Source of the DNA: an uncultured Lentisphaerota bacterium
Lineage (GTDB): Bacteria > Verrucomicrobiota > Kiritimatiellia > RFP12 > UBA1067
NCBI GenBank assembly: GCA_946413265.1
Contig: CAMKJU010000013.1
Location: forward strand, 1 to 62,943
Length of the DNA: 62,943 nt
Direction: 5' to 3'
Position 1 is the first letter of the stretch, and every line of letters starts with the position of its first letter. Under the pieces are notes generated by a model, which made no database searches, had not been told where the DNA came from, and saw only the letters and a list, made by a program, of their open reading frames with translations. Position numbers and translations under genes: made by a program. This document shows, piece by piece, positions 30,517 through 40,100 of the stretch.

Positions 30517-32769
30517 ATGCTGAATAAACTACACGTACTGCTGCTTTTCATAATAGGGGTGTCTGCCGCCAGAGGTGCGCAGCCGGTGGATGAGCTAATG
30601 GCGGATTGGCTGGCGCAGGACGGCGGCCTGCCGCCGGGCAAGACGGAGGCCGAATACCGGAAGGACTGCCTTGCGCGACGCGCGAAGCGCCTGAAGGACG
30701 TCGCGGCATTCGCACGACGCTGGGTCTATTGCCGCCACTACGTGATGGGCGGCTCGCACTACGCCTACACGGAGGCGCTCTCCGACGCGCAAAGCGAGCG
30801 CACGTATCTGCGGATCGGGTCGAGTCTCTGTCTCGCCGAGTTACATCCGAACGGTCTCTGGCGTGAGACGGTCCTGCTGGAATCGAAGGAAGGATGTTTC
30901 CGCGACGTGGACGTGTCGCCGGACGCAAAGCGCATCCTCTACTCCTTCAAGGCAAGCGACCGGGGCGACGACTTCCACCTCTACGAGATGGAGCTTGCCA
31001 CGCGCAAGGTGCGTCAGCTCACCTTCGGCAAGGGCGTGGCCGACTACGAGGGCTGCTACCTGCCCGACGGGCGCATTCTCTTCAACTCCACGCGCTGCAT
31101 GCAGATCGTGGACTGCTGGTGGACCGAGGTGAGCAACCTCTACCGCTGCGAGGCGGATGGTTCCAAGATCACGCGCATCACCTACGACCAGGTGCACGAC
31201 AACTATCCCACGCTCACGTGGGACGCCCGCATCCTCTACACACGCTGGGAATACAACGACCGCTCGCAGATGTTCCCCCAGCCACTCTTCTCGATGAACG
31301 TGGACGGTACGAACCCGCGCGCCTACTACGGCGGCAACTCCTGGTTCCCCACCACGCTCATCCACGCCCGCGCCGTGCCGAACAGTCCGCTCTTCTTCGG
31401 CATCTGCACGGGACACCATTCCCTCCAGCCCGGCGAACTCATGCGTTTCGACCCGCGCGAGGGACGCGAGGAGGCTCAGGGCGCGTGGCAGCTGGAGCCG
31501 CTCCGCCGCGCCACGGCGCGCAAGGTGGACGCCGACGGACAACAGGGCCGCGTGGCCGCCTATCCCTATCCGATAGACGAGAACAACATCGTGCTTTCGT
31601 TCCTGCCGCAGGGATGGAAGCGAAACGCGCATGGCCATCCGCAATACCGCGACCACCGTGCGCCGTTCGCGCTGTACTGGACGGATGTGAACGGTGCGCG
31701 CGAGCTGCTCGTCGCGCAGAACGGCAAGGTGCCGTGTGGACGTCCGGTGCCGGTGCGCGCACGCGACCTGCCGAACCGTTCGTCGGTGGTGCCGGACGAG
31801 AGCCTCAAGACCGGCGTCGTGGCGATACGCGACGTGTATGTGGGCGACGCGATGAAGGGCGTGCCGCGCGGAACGGTGAAGTCCATGCGCGTCGTCTCGA
31901 TCGACTACCGTCCAGCGGGCATCGGCCACAACGGCAATGCCGGACCCGGCGGCGGGGGACTCTCCTGCACGCCGCCGGCGCTCGGCAACGGCACGTGGGG
32001 CGTGAAGCGCGTACTCGGGGAAGTGCCCGTGGCGGAGGACGGCTCGGTGGCGGTCGAGGTGCCGTGTCGCACGCCGATCTACTTCATGCTCCTCGACGAA
32101 AAGGGCCGGATGGTACAGTCCATGCGCAGCTGGACGACGCTCCAGCCCGGTGAGACCGCGAGCTGCGTGGGCTGTCACGAACCGCTCAACCAGGCGCCGG
32201 ATTTCAGGAGCGGCAACGTGGAGGCGGGACGTGCGCTCGCCTCGCTCAAGAAGCCGCCGCGCGGATTCAGTTTCCCGAAGGACGTCCAGCCCATCCTCAA
32301 TCGCCGGTGCGTGACCTGCCACAATCCGCAGAAGAACGCGGCGATCCCCGACTTCACGGACGCGCCTGTGGCCGACGCGCGGTCGAAACGCATCTGGTCG
32401 CGGGCCTACGTGTCGCTCACGTGCGCACGTCAGGCCGGGGCGAACGGCGACAAACATTGGACGGCGAATCCGAACGCCAAGGACGGCTACATCAACTGGA
32501 TACACTCCGCATCCGTGCCCACGCCGATCCCGCCGCTCGTGAATGGCTCACGCGTGAGTCGTCTCTTCACGGAGAAGCTCGACAAGGGACACGCGAAGGG
32601 CATCACGGACAAAGAGAAGCGCACGCTTGCCTGCTGGATCGACCTCGGCGTGCCGTTCTGCGGCGACTATGCGGAGGGCGCGGACTGGACGGACGCCGAA
32701 TGCGCCCGCTGGAAGTCGTGCGTCGAAAAGCGCCGCCGCGCCGCATCGGCCGAGTATGGCCGTGATTGA
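30517..32769 (+). CDS. HzsA-related exported cytochrome c protein
   Basis: The 750-residue protein has a signal peptide (LHVLLLFIIGVSAARGA) and a TolB-like propeller (VDVSPDAKRILYSFKA, YEGCYLPDGRILFNSTRCM, QVHDNYPTLTWDARILYTRW). A C-terminal cytochrome part carries two haem-binding motifs, C550-V-G-C-H554 and C598-V-T-C-H602. This is the layout of proteins annotated as related to the hydrazine synthase alpha subunit, common in PVC bacteria outside anammox. No beta/gamma partner is present, so hydrazine synthesis is not implied. The protein is likely periplasmic and redox-active with an unknown substrate. It sits 9 bp after the decarboxylase gene. Confidence 0.8.
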   Translation: MLNKLHVLLLFIIGVSAARGAQPVDELMADWLAQDGGLPPGKTEAEYRKDCLARRAKRLKDVAAFARRWVYCRHYVMGGSHYAYTEALSDAQSERTYLRIGSSLCLAELHPNGLWRETVLLESKEGCFRDVDVSPDAKRILYSFKASDRGDDFHLYEMELATRKVRQLTFGKGVADYEGCYLPDGRILFNSTRCMQIVDCWWTEVSNLYRCEADGSKITRITYDQVHDNYPTLTWDARILYTRWEYNDRSQMFPQPLFSMNVDGTNPRAYYGGNSWFPTTLIHARAVPNSPLFFGICTGHHSLQPGELMRFDPREGREEAQGAWQLEPLRRATARKVDADGQQGRVAAYPYPIDENNIVLSFLPQGWKRNAHGHPQYRDHRAPFALYWTDVNGARELLVAQNGKVPCGRPVPVRARDLPNRSSVVPDESLKTGVVAIRDVYVGDAMKGVPRGTVKSMRVVSIDYRPAGIGHNGNAGPGGGGLSCTPPALGNGTWGVKRVLGEVPVAEDGSVAVEVPCRTPIYFMLLDEKGRMVQSMRSWTTLQPGETASCVGCHEPLNQAPDFRSGNVEAGRALASLKKPPRGFSFPKDVQPILNRRCVTCHNPQKNAAIPDFTDAPVADARSKRIWSRAYVSLTCARQAGANGDKHWTANPNAKDGYINWIHSASVPTPIPPLVNGSRVSRLFTEKLDKGHAKGITDKEKRTLACWIDLGVPFCGDYAEGADWTDAECARWKSCVEKRRRAASAEYGRD

Positions 32770-32809
32770 CGCAAGTCTAAAATTCGCAATGGCGCACAAA
32801 GGCGGATTA

Positions 32810-32818
32810 TGGTAAACT
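32810..32818 (+). promoter_or_regulatory. Promoter of the ornithine carbamoyltransferase gene
   Basis: TGGTAAACT has TAAACT at 32813-32818. An 8-bp inverted repeat (TTTCCTTT/AAAGGAAA, 32819-32840) follows and overlaps the expected start of transcription. The ribosome site GGAGAAGAAGAC precedes the ATG. Confidence 0.55.
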
Positions 32819-32854
32819 TTTCCTTTCCCAAAAAAGGAAAGTGGAGAAGAAGAC

Positions 32855-33859
32855 ATGCTCACATGGATGCCAGAACTGTATAACAGGTCGCTCATGCGGA
32901 TGACCTCGTTCACCGACGAGGAGATGATGAGCCTAATCGACCTAGCGGCGCAACTGAAGGCGCGCCGCGCGGCCGGGATTCGCGGCGACCTGCTGCACCG
33001 CAAGAACGTCGCGCTCATTTTCGAGAAATCGTCCACGCGCACGCGCAACTCTTCCCTTATCGCCATACGCGACGAGGGCGGCAACGCGGAATACCTCACG
33101 CGGCCCGACATCCATTTCGGGAAGAAGGAGTCTGTGAAGGACACTGCGCGCGTGCTCGGCCGCATCTACGACGGTATCCTCTTCCGCGGCTTCGCGCAGA
33201 AGACGGTCGAAGACCTCGCGAAATACTCTGGCGTGCCGGTGTGGAACGGCCTCACTGACGACTACCACCCCACGCAGATCCTCGCCGACCTCCTCACGAT
33301 CCGCGAGAACTTCGGATCGCTCGAGAACTGCACGGTGGCGTACGTGGGCGACGGACGCAACAACGTGGCGAACTCGCTCATGATGGGCTGTGCGAAGGCG
33401 GGCGTCCGATACGTGTGCTGCACGCCGAAGGAACTTTGGCCCGACGAGCGCGTGCTCGCCGAGGCGGAGGAGGTCGCGCGGCGCAACGGCGTGGACGTGC
33501 GCGTGTTCGACGATCCCGTGAAAGGCGTGAAGGGCGCGAACGTGCTCTACACAGACGTATGGGTGTCGATGGGCGAGGAGTCGAAGACGGCAGAGCGCAT
33601 CAAGCTGCTGCGTCCCTATCAGATCAACATGGACCTCATGCGCGCGACGGGCAACATCGACGGGCGGCTTCTTTTCCTACACTGTCTGCCTGCGTTCCAC
33701 GACCACGAGACGGACGTGACGCGCGAGAGCGGCGCGCTGGAGGTGACGGACGAGGTGTTCGAGTCGAAGTACTCAAAGGTGTTCGACGAGTCCGAAAACC
33801 GCATGCACACTATAAAGGCCCTGTTTGTGTCGGCACTTTGCGACCGCAGCGCGCTTTAA
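32855..33859 (+). CDS. argF: Ornithine carbamoyltransferase
   Basis: The 334-residue enzyme forms citrulline from ornithine and carbamoyl phosphate, or the reverse in arginine catabolism. The carbamoyl-phosphate loop S60-T-R-T-R64, the NGLTDDYHPTQILADLLT segment, VAYVGDGRNNVANSLM, DVWVSMGEE and HCLPAFHD (from 276) are all present. The anabolic (ArgF) or catabolic (ArcB) role cannot be settled; no arcA, arcC or other arg genes are in the window, so the symbol is provisional. It has its own promoter and a good ribosome site. Confidence 0.93.
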   Translation: MLTWMPELYNRSLMRMTSFTDEEMMSLIDLAAQLKARRAAGIRGDLLHRKNVALIFEKSSTRTRNSSLIAIRDEGGNAEYLTRPDIHFGKKESVKDTARVLGRIYDGILFRGFAQKTVEDLAKYSGVPVWNGLTDDYHPTQILADLLTIRENFGSLENCTVAYVGDGRNNVANSLMMGCAKAGVRYVCCTPKELWPDERVLAEAEEVARRNGVDVRVFDDPVKGVKGANVLYTDVWVSMGEESKTAERIKLLRPYQINMDLMRATGNIDGRLLFLHCLPAFHDHETDVTRESGALEVTDEVFESKYSKVFDESENRMHTIKALFVSALCDRSAL

Positions 33860-34000
33860 CCCATCGTAGAAGGTGGAGCCGCCCATGAAAAACTTTTTTT
33901 ATTTTTTTTCGTTGTCCCCTTGCACGGCGAACGGAAAATTGGTAAACTAGCGGCGTCTCTACAAAGAGGCGTCAGGCTTGATCTACCTAAAAGGATACGT
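33860..34000 (+). other. Intergenic spacer with T-rich tracts and promoter
   Basis: After argF comes a run CTTTTTTTATTTTTTTTCG (about 33892-33910), possibly part of a weak terminator; a convincing stem before it was not found. An extended -10, TGGTAAACT, lies at 33940-33948, followed by a leader to the next ATG with AAAAGGATACGT as ribosome site. Confidence 0.5.
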
Positions 34001-35065
34001 ATGATGAAGAGAACAAAGAACTTTCTGGGGGTCGCGGGCTGCTTGCTTGCGGCGGGTTCCCTGTGCGCTGCGGACTACACGGAATCGTTCGAGAACGCGA
34101 GTGTGAGTCCGTGGACTGGTGGCGAATTGTCTGAAACCACCTATTCGTACGCTGGCATTACGGGATTGCCGTTGCCAAATGCCAACCATACAAAAGTCCT
34201 TTTGGTTGAAGGCGATGCAACTTGCACGCCGACGGGAGGTACGTTCGCCGGTAAGCCCATGGTGGATATGATGGTCCAGGCGGCGCTTCCTGATGACGCG
34301 CTTGAAACTCCCGAAGAAGGTGCCCACATCGCCGTCGCGGTTGATACGAATTGCATCTTCAACGTGTACTGCAAGAACAAGTCGAATGAAGCTGGTTGGT
34401 ATCCTCTGTCGAGCACGAAGTACGCGGATGGCGCGTGGGCGCGCGTGAGTTTGCTCTTTGATTATGCCAACAAGCGTTGCCAGGTTCGACTGGACGGCCA
34501 GCCGATGATGACGGCTAACGGCTACCTTGATGAGACAACCACCGATACGACGAAGAGCGGTGCGTGGTACAATCTGGTCTCTACGGATACGACGGCCTCA
34601 ACCGCTGTGAGTAATCTGAAGGTTGTTGGTTGCACCGCTGTTGATGATGTGGTGATTGCCGAGGATAAAGATGCTTATGTTTACGCAACGGATGGAGCAG
34701 CGGTTTCGGGAGTCCCCTGCGCGTGGCTTGATCAGTACGGTCTCGGGTGGAATACGAACGCAACGTATGACAATACTGGCATGACGGTTGCACAGAAGTA
34801 CGATGCCTGCCTCTCGCCGTTTGACGATCAGAAGTTTGAGGTCAAGTCGGTGACGGTGGATACTACCAAGAACAAGACCGTGGTGGGCATCCCTGCGACA
34901 GTTGACACGGTTGGCCGCAAGGTGGTCTTGCAGAGCAGTGCTGACTCAACCTTTGCCACTGGAACGACGACAACGGACGTGGCTGCTGGGCAGGAGACGG
35001 TTGAAGTCTCGTTGCCGACGGCTGGTGCGGTGCAGTACTTCCGTCTCCGTGCGATGGACAAGTGA
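34001..35065 (+). CDS. Exported protein, LamG-like N-terminal part, unknown function
   Basis: The 354-residue protein has a signal peptide (FLGVAGCLLAAGSLCAADY). The YTESFENASVSPW opening and the YCKNKSNEAGWYPLSS, RVSLLFDYANKRCQVRLDGQP stretch resemble concanavalin-like (LamG) beta-sandwich domains. The C-terminal 90 residues form a fibronectin-like, Thr/Val-rich stretch. No PEP-CTERM tail is present. The start was set to 34001 because AAAAGGATACGT precedes it; ATG 34004 is also possible. It begins a run of four exported-protein genes with short spacers, in a section more AT-rich than the neighbours. Confidence 0.65.
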   Translation: MMKRTKNFLGVAGCLLAAGSLCAADYTESFENASVSPWTGGELSETTYSYAGITGLPLPNANHTKVLLVEGDATCTPTGGTFAGKPMVDMMVQAALPDDALETPEEGAHIAVAVDTNCIFNVYCKNKSNEAGWYPLSSTKYADGAWARVSLLFDYANKRCQVRLDGQPMMTANGYLDETTTDTTKSGAWYNLVSTDTTASTAVSNLKVVGCTAVDDVVIAEDKDAYVYATDGAAVSGVPCAWLDQYGLGWNTNATYDNTGMTVAQKYDACLSPFDDQKFEVKSVTVDTTKNKTVVGIPATVDTVGRKVVLQSSADSTFATGTTTTDVAAGQETVEVSLPTAGAVQYFRLRAMDK

Positions 35066-35100
35066 TTGATTGAAAAGACTTAAAACGAAGAGGACTTAAC

Positions 35101-35862
35101 ATGAAGAAACTGATGACAGTGATTGGAGCGGCCGGACTCGCGTTCGCCGCCACGGCTGGATTTGACGACGCGCTCCTCGCGTTCTCAACGAAAGGCCCCG
35201 ACAAGTATGCGGACGGCACCACAGTGCTTGACGGCGAGTGCTACGCGCTCGTGTGGACGAAGAACGGTGCCACGTTCGGCGGCATTGCCGCTGATGGTAC
35301 GGCGGTTGCCGATACCGATCAGATCGTGCTTGTCGCACCTGTGGCGAAGGATGGCCGTTGTCCGGACGTGCTCTTTCAGATCGACTCCGCGAAGGCGGAG
35401 GCTCTGGCGGACGGTACTTACGGCGTCTATCTGCTTGATACGCGCGTGAAGGCTGCGGACGGAACGACCGCCCCTCGCGGTGCCTCTGACGGCAAGCTTT
35501 CGGTTGTCAACGGCTACGGCCTGACGACGAAGGCCGCGCAGGTCGGCAAGGCGGCGGAGGGTGGCGTCGCTGCCGCGGAGGAGAAGGAAACGACCGGTGG
35601 TCAAGTCGTTGCCGCCGGTGCTGCGGCACCGAAGGATGTTGATCAGCCGAAGATCACGTCCATCAAGATTGAAGGCGACAACGTTCGCCTCACAGTCCAG
35701 AACCTGCCGGGCTTCATGCGTGTGAGCAGCGGTGCTGACATCTCCGCTGACGAGACGCAGGGTGCGGCGCAGGCGACGGACGGTGCGACCGAAGAGGTCA
35801 TCTTCTATGCGCCCAAGGCGGCTGGTGCTTCGGGCTTCTTCAAGGTAATTCGTAACAAGTAA
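35101..35862 (+). CDS. Exported protein of unknown function
   Basis: The 253-residue protein has a signal peptide (LMTVIGAAGLAFAATAGF). It is rich in Ala, Gly, Asp and Thr and probably beta-structured. The C-terminus (FYAPKAAGASGFFKVIRNK) resembles the end of fibronectin-like beta domains in related exported proteins. No catalytic motif is seen. It follows the previous gene by 35 bp and has GAAGAGGACTTAAC upstream of its ATG. Probably surface or periplasmic; co-expressed with its neighbours. Confidence 0.65.
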   Translation: MKKLMTVIGAAGLAFAATAGFDDALLAFSTKGPDKYADGTTVLDGECYALVWTKNGATFGGIAADGTAVADTDQIVLVAPVAKDGRCPDVLFQIDSAKAEALADGTYGVYLLDTRVKAADGTTAPRGASDGKLSVVNGYGLTTKAAQVGKAAEGGVAAAEEKETTGGQVVAAGAAAPKDVDQPKITSIKIEGDNVRLTVQNLPGFMRVSSGADISADETQGAAQATDGATEEVIFYAPKAAGASGFFKVIRNK

Positions 35863-35882
35863 AACGGAACGGGGAATTAAAG

Positions 35883-36593
35883 ATGAAACTTCGCTTGCTG
35901 ACTTGTGTGACGGTCGCCAGTGCGGCTCTGTTTGCAAATGAACCGACTGACAGTGCGACGTATGGCATTCTGGCAGTGTCCGACACGACTACAACAAATA
36001 CTGTTGTCGGCGTGCCTTGGGTGAACGTTGGCGAGGGAAATGTCACCCTCTCCAACCTCGTTAGTACGGCTACGCTTGCTGAGAACGACATGGTTTACTT
36101 TTACGAGGGTACTACTTGGTATTCCTACAAGGTGCAAAGTGGTGTTTTCGTTCCTGTGACAACGGTAAATGGTGAGGCCGCAACTCCTCCTTCCGCAGCG
36201 AATGTAAAGACGTTCGCGCGTGGTACGGGCTTGATTATCCAGCGCGCGAACACGACGAAGCCCATTTACCTCTGCGGTCGTTATGATAAAACGAATCCTG
36301 AGGCCACCTCGGTTACCACTGGTTCGACAGCTCTGATTGCAAACCCGAGGACCGTTGAAGTAACAATTACGGCAGGCAATAACGGAGATCAAATCTCTGT
36401 TCCGGGCAATGGCGGAACGATGAAAACTTATGAAAAGAGAGAGGATTTTTGGTATGAAACAGTTACTGACACAACAACTTTTCCCTTCCCTGTCACGAGC
36501 AAGGTTAAGCTTAATGACGGAGTCCCGCTTGCAGCTGGCAAGGGTGCCTTTTACATGAACAAAGGCAGTGCCGACGTCACGATTAACTGGTAG
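35883..36593 (+). CDS. Exported protein of unknown function, Thr/Val-rich
   Basis: The 236-residue protein has a short signal peptide (LRLLTCVTVASAALFANE). The rest is Thr-rich with NTVVGVPWVNVGEG near the start and PLAAGKGAFYMNKGSADVTI at the end, a pattern suggesting a beta-sandwich. No known domain is recognised. It lies 20 bp behind the previous gene and 20 bp before the PEP-CTERM gene. The base composition is visibly more AT-rich than the average of the window. Confidence 0.65.
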   Translation: MKLRLLTCVTVASAALFANEPTDSATYGILAVSDTTTTNTVVGVPWVNVGEGNVTLSNLVSTATLAENDMVYFYEGTTWYSYKVQSGVFVPVTTVNGEAATPPSAANVKTFARGTGLIIQRANTTKPIYLCGRYDKTNPEATSVTTGSTALIANPRTVEVTITAGNNGDQISVPGNGGTMKTYEKREDFWYETVTDTTTFPFPVTSKVKLNDGVPLAAGKGAFYMNKGSADVTINW

Positions 36594-36613
36594 TCAGTTT
36601 GAGGAATCAGAAA

Positions 36614-37108
36614 ATGAAAAACGTGTTTAAAGTTGCTGCAGTTGCTTTTGCTGCCCTAGTGGCGGTAACAGCCAAGGCTGATGCGTTGTATTGGCAGGTT
36701 GACGAAGGTTCAACGACTGAATCATTCCAGTATGCCATTTTGAATGTGACTGATGGTACTACTGCCACTCGGCTTGCTGGTGCTTCGGCTGAGGGAACTG
36801 CTCCGAATCAATACGTGTCAGTTCAGAACACCGACATAAGCAGTTATGCTAGCAGTGGCTACTCGTTCTTTGTCGAGTTGGCGAACTATAACAATGGTTC
36901 GTGGGAGGTAGTTACGTCTGGCACACCAGTCATTTACGATAATTTGGTTTCCGGTGGGTATGTTGCGACTTCTTTCCAGCAGGGGCTCAACATTTCACGT
37001 GGTTACAACTTGGGAGCGGGAGCGGCTGCTGTTCCGGAGCCTACTAGCGGTTTGCTGCTGTTGATAGGCGGGGCGATGCTGGCGCTGCGCCGTCGCCGCC
37101 AGAAGTAA
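36614..37108 (+). CDS. PEP-CTERM sorting-signal protein
   Basis: The 164-residue exported protein has an N-terminal signal peptide (VFKVAAVAFAALVAVTAKA). Its C-terminal sorting signal is VPEPTSGLLLLIGGAMLALR followed by basic residues, the PEP-CTERM type processed by exosortases. The central domain is small, Tyr/Asn/Ser-rich and of unknown fold. No exosortase gene was seen in the window, so the processing enzyme must be elsewhere. ATG 36614 has GAGGAATC upstream. The gene is the last of four small exported proteins and precedes the large membrane/TPR protein. Confidence 0.85.
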   Translation: MKNVFKVAAVAFAALVAVTAKADALYWQVDEGSTTESFQYAILNVTDGTTATRLAGASAEGTAPNQYVSVQNTDISSYASSGYSFFVELANYNNGSWEVVTSGTPVIYDNLVSGGYVATSFQQGLNISRGYNLGAGAAAVPEPTSGLLLLIGGAMLALRRRRQK

Positions 37109-37175
37109 TGTTGAATCATGCTGAAGGATTCGGCGGGTCGATTTCGGCCCGCCGTATTTGTCAAAGAGTACTGCT

Positions 37176-40100
37176 ATGAAAAAAAACTACGAAGACGACT
37201 ATGACGGGGATATGGCGTATCCTGTTGATGATGAAACCGTGCGCCGTCCTACGATCCAGCAGGAATCGTTGCGAGGGCTGGACTGGCTCATCGCCGCTGG
37301 TCTTGCTGCCTTCACTGGTGGTTTGTTGACGTTGTGGGCGTTTCCTGGATTGAGTCCCCATGCCTGGGAAGACATGGCCATCGGCGCTGGGGTACGTCCG
37401 ATCAAGGCGATTTTCCCTGGTTTTTGGACGGCGATTGCACGTGGCATTTATGCCATCACAGGCATTTCATCTGGTACGATGCTGATGCAGATCCTTGGCA
37501 AGGTCTTTGCCGGGCTCTCCGTAGGGCTTGTCTATTTGCTCTTACGGCAAATCCTTTCCATTACGATTCGAGTGCGACTTCAGTTCGCCCGTAGGCGTTT
37601 CTTCGTAGTTCGCGGCACGGCCTTTCTGGGGGCGCTGTTCTTTGCGTGTTCAGATCCTGTATGGCGAGCGGGGCAGGCATTCACGCCATCGTTGCTGCTG
37701 CTTTTCATGACCATCCTCGTGCTCATGCTCTTTTTTGGCTTCTTGATGACAGGGCGAATGGGTCAGATTTATTTCTCGATGTTCCTGCTCGGTTTGCTCT
37801 CCGCCGAGACGCCGATGGGCTTTTTCCTCCTCGCCCTCGTTTGGGGCGTTTACGCACTTGCCCTGCGTCATGACGCCGTGGCGTCGAATTCACCGATCCT
37901 GAATCCAATCGTTGAGCAGAGCTCGAAATGGCATTTGACGTTCCTGTATGCATTGGGGCTTGTGATGGGGGTTGCGGCCAACTGTGTTTCCTACATTGCT
38001 TTCGACGGGCTGGAGGTGTTCGGCGTCACTGGCGCTGACATGCCGCTGCTTTACGCCACGCACTGGTGGAATCAGTTCATACATGCAGCGTCCGCTCTCG
38101 GTTGGGTATTGGGACTAGGCGTCTGCATTCTGCCTTTCGTTGTTTCCACAATTCTGCTGCCCCGCGCGGTTGACGAGGAGCAGTTCCTCCCGTACCACAT
38201 TGGAGCAGTCTATTTCATCGCGGGCGCGGTTACCTTCGCCCAGCTGGCGGAACTGCCTCCGCTCTGGTTCTGGACATGGACTGATGCGGCGAAAATCAAT
38301 TCGCCATTCTTCCTTCTTGTGTTGATGCTCTTCTCCGCTGCGTCAGTGGTGTTCGCACTTGCGGTGATGGCGGTGGAAGTGTGCTGTCGTGACCATCGAC
38401 GCCTTGCTATGGAACGGTTCGCAGAGCTAAATCAGGAGAATGGTGCTGAGGCGAACGCGGAGTCGGTTGACGTCAGGCCCCTTGGATTCGGTACAAAGGC
38501 CATGCTCGTGATCGTGCCTCTGCTGCTCTTAGCGGCCGTGGTGCCTGGGCGCTATCAGGGCCAGACGCGCAGGATGCTCTCCATTGTAAATGACTACGCT
38601 AAGGAAGTCCTTTCGGAATGTGGCGACGTGAGGTGGGTTTTCACTGAAGGAGCGTTTGATCCCTGGCTTGAGCTTTCGGCGGCCGCAGAGGGACGTTCTC
38701 TCAAGGCGCTGTCGATGTTTGCTGATAATTCGGCCCGTCAGAGGTATATCCGCACGTATGGCGTGTCGAATGCCGAGGAGCGTGTCACGCTTGACATTGG
38801 CGCGTCGATGGCTTTGCGCGCGATGGTGCGTGACCATGCAGACCGTTTGAACGAAATCGCCCTCCAGCTTGGCTTCGAGGTGTGGAAGCGCGACGGCAAG
38901 GAAATTCCGCTCTGCAGCGGCGTGCTTTCGCGTCCTGTGGGGATGCCAGAAGAAGATCGCCTTTGCGGGGTGGAAGCTGCCAATGCCCTGGCGGACAGAG
39001 TTTTGGACGTCTACATCGATGGCGGGCCGTCCAAGAGCGCGGGCACGTTGGTCAATGATCTCTTCCTGTTCGTGCAGTGGCGCATCGCCCGCATCGCCCG
39101 TATGCGCGCGGAGCGTGCGGATAATGAAGGCAAAACAACTCAGTCGCTGAAGGACGTGAATATTTCCGACCGGCTCGACCATCACAATGCTGCGCTCAAC
39201 CGTATTATGCGAGATATGGAAAAGGCCCGCGAGCAGACGTTGAAGTCTGTGACTCCGCGCGAGAGTCTCCAGTTGGCGCTTGCCCGCCTTGACTTCACGC
39301 TTGCCCGCCGTTATGCGGAACTAATCCTCAAGGACGACCCCAACGATCCCGATTCGAACTTCGGCGTGGCCATGAGCTACTATACCCAGAAGCAGTGGGC
39401 GCGCGCGGAGGAGTACCTGCGCAGATGCCTCATCAAGAGGCCGAGGCAGCCAGCCGTCTGGAATAACCTTGGCATGATCTGCATGTATACGGAACGTTAT
39501 GAAGAGGGACTGGAATACGCGAAACGTGCGTTGTCGATCATCCCCGAATCAGCCGAGGTAAAGGACACCATCAAGCAGATTGAAGAGGCGTGGAAAAAGG
39601 CTAGGGAAGAGTCTGGTGAGGAGGCTAAGAAGCCTGCCACCGAGAAAAAGACAGATTCTGCAAAGAAGCCCGAGTCCGCAAAGAAGGCAGATTCTGCAAA
39701 GAAGCCAGAGTCAGCAAAGAAGCCAGATGCGGCGAAACCCAATGCCGCAAAGAAGCCTGCGCCCACAAAGAAGCCAGAACCGGCAAAGAAGCAGGAGAAG
39801 GCATCGACCGCGGCCACGACTAACGTGCTTGAGTCCGTTAAGCCCGCGATGGCTTCTCCGCGCGACGAGATGGAAAAGGCCGTCTTGCGCGCCGACTTTG
39901 AAGCGGCTGCGCCTCATGCCGAACTGGTGTTGGCCATAGACCCAGGCGATCCGGTGGCGAATTTCGCCGTCGGCATGCACCACTTCGGAAAGCGCCAATG
40001 GGCGAAGGCCGCGGAAAGGCTGAAGCGCAGCCTTGAAAGAAATCCGACCGATCCCGTTACGCTCAACAACCTTGCCATCACGTGTCTTTACCAACAGCGT

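Noticed and set aside
30517..32769. Hydrazine synthase subunit implying anammox metabolism
   Set aside because: Only the HzsA-like architecture is present; no beta/gamma subunit or hydrazine dehydrogenase genes are seen, and such homologues are common outside anammox bacteria.
33892..33912. Rho-independent terminator after argF
   Set aside because: The T-run is clear but no stable stem directly precedes it.
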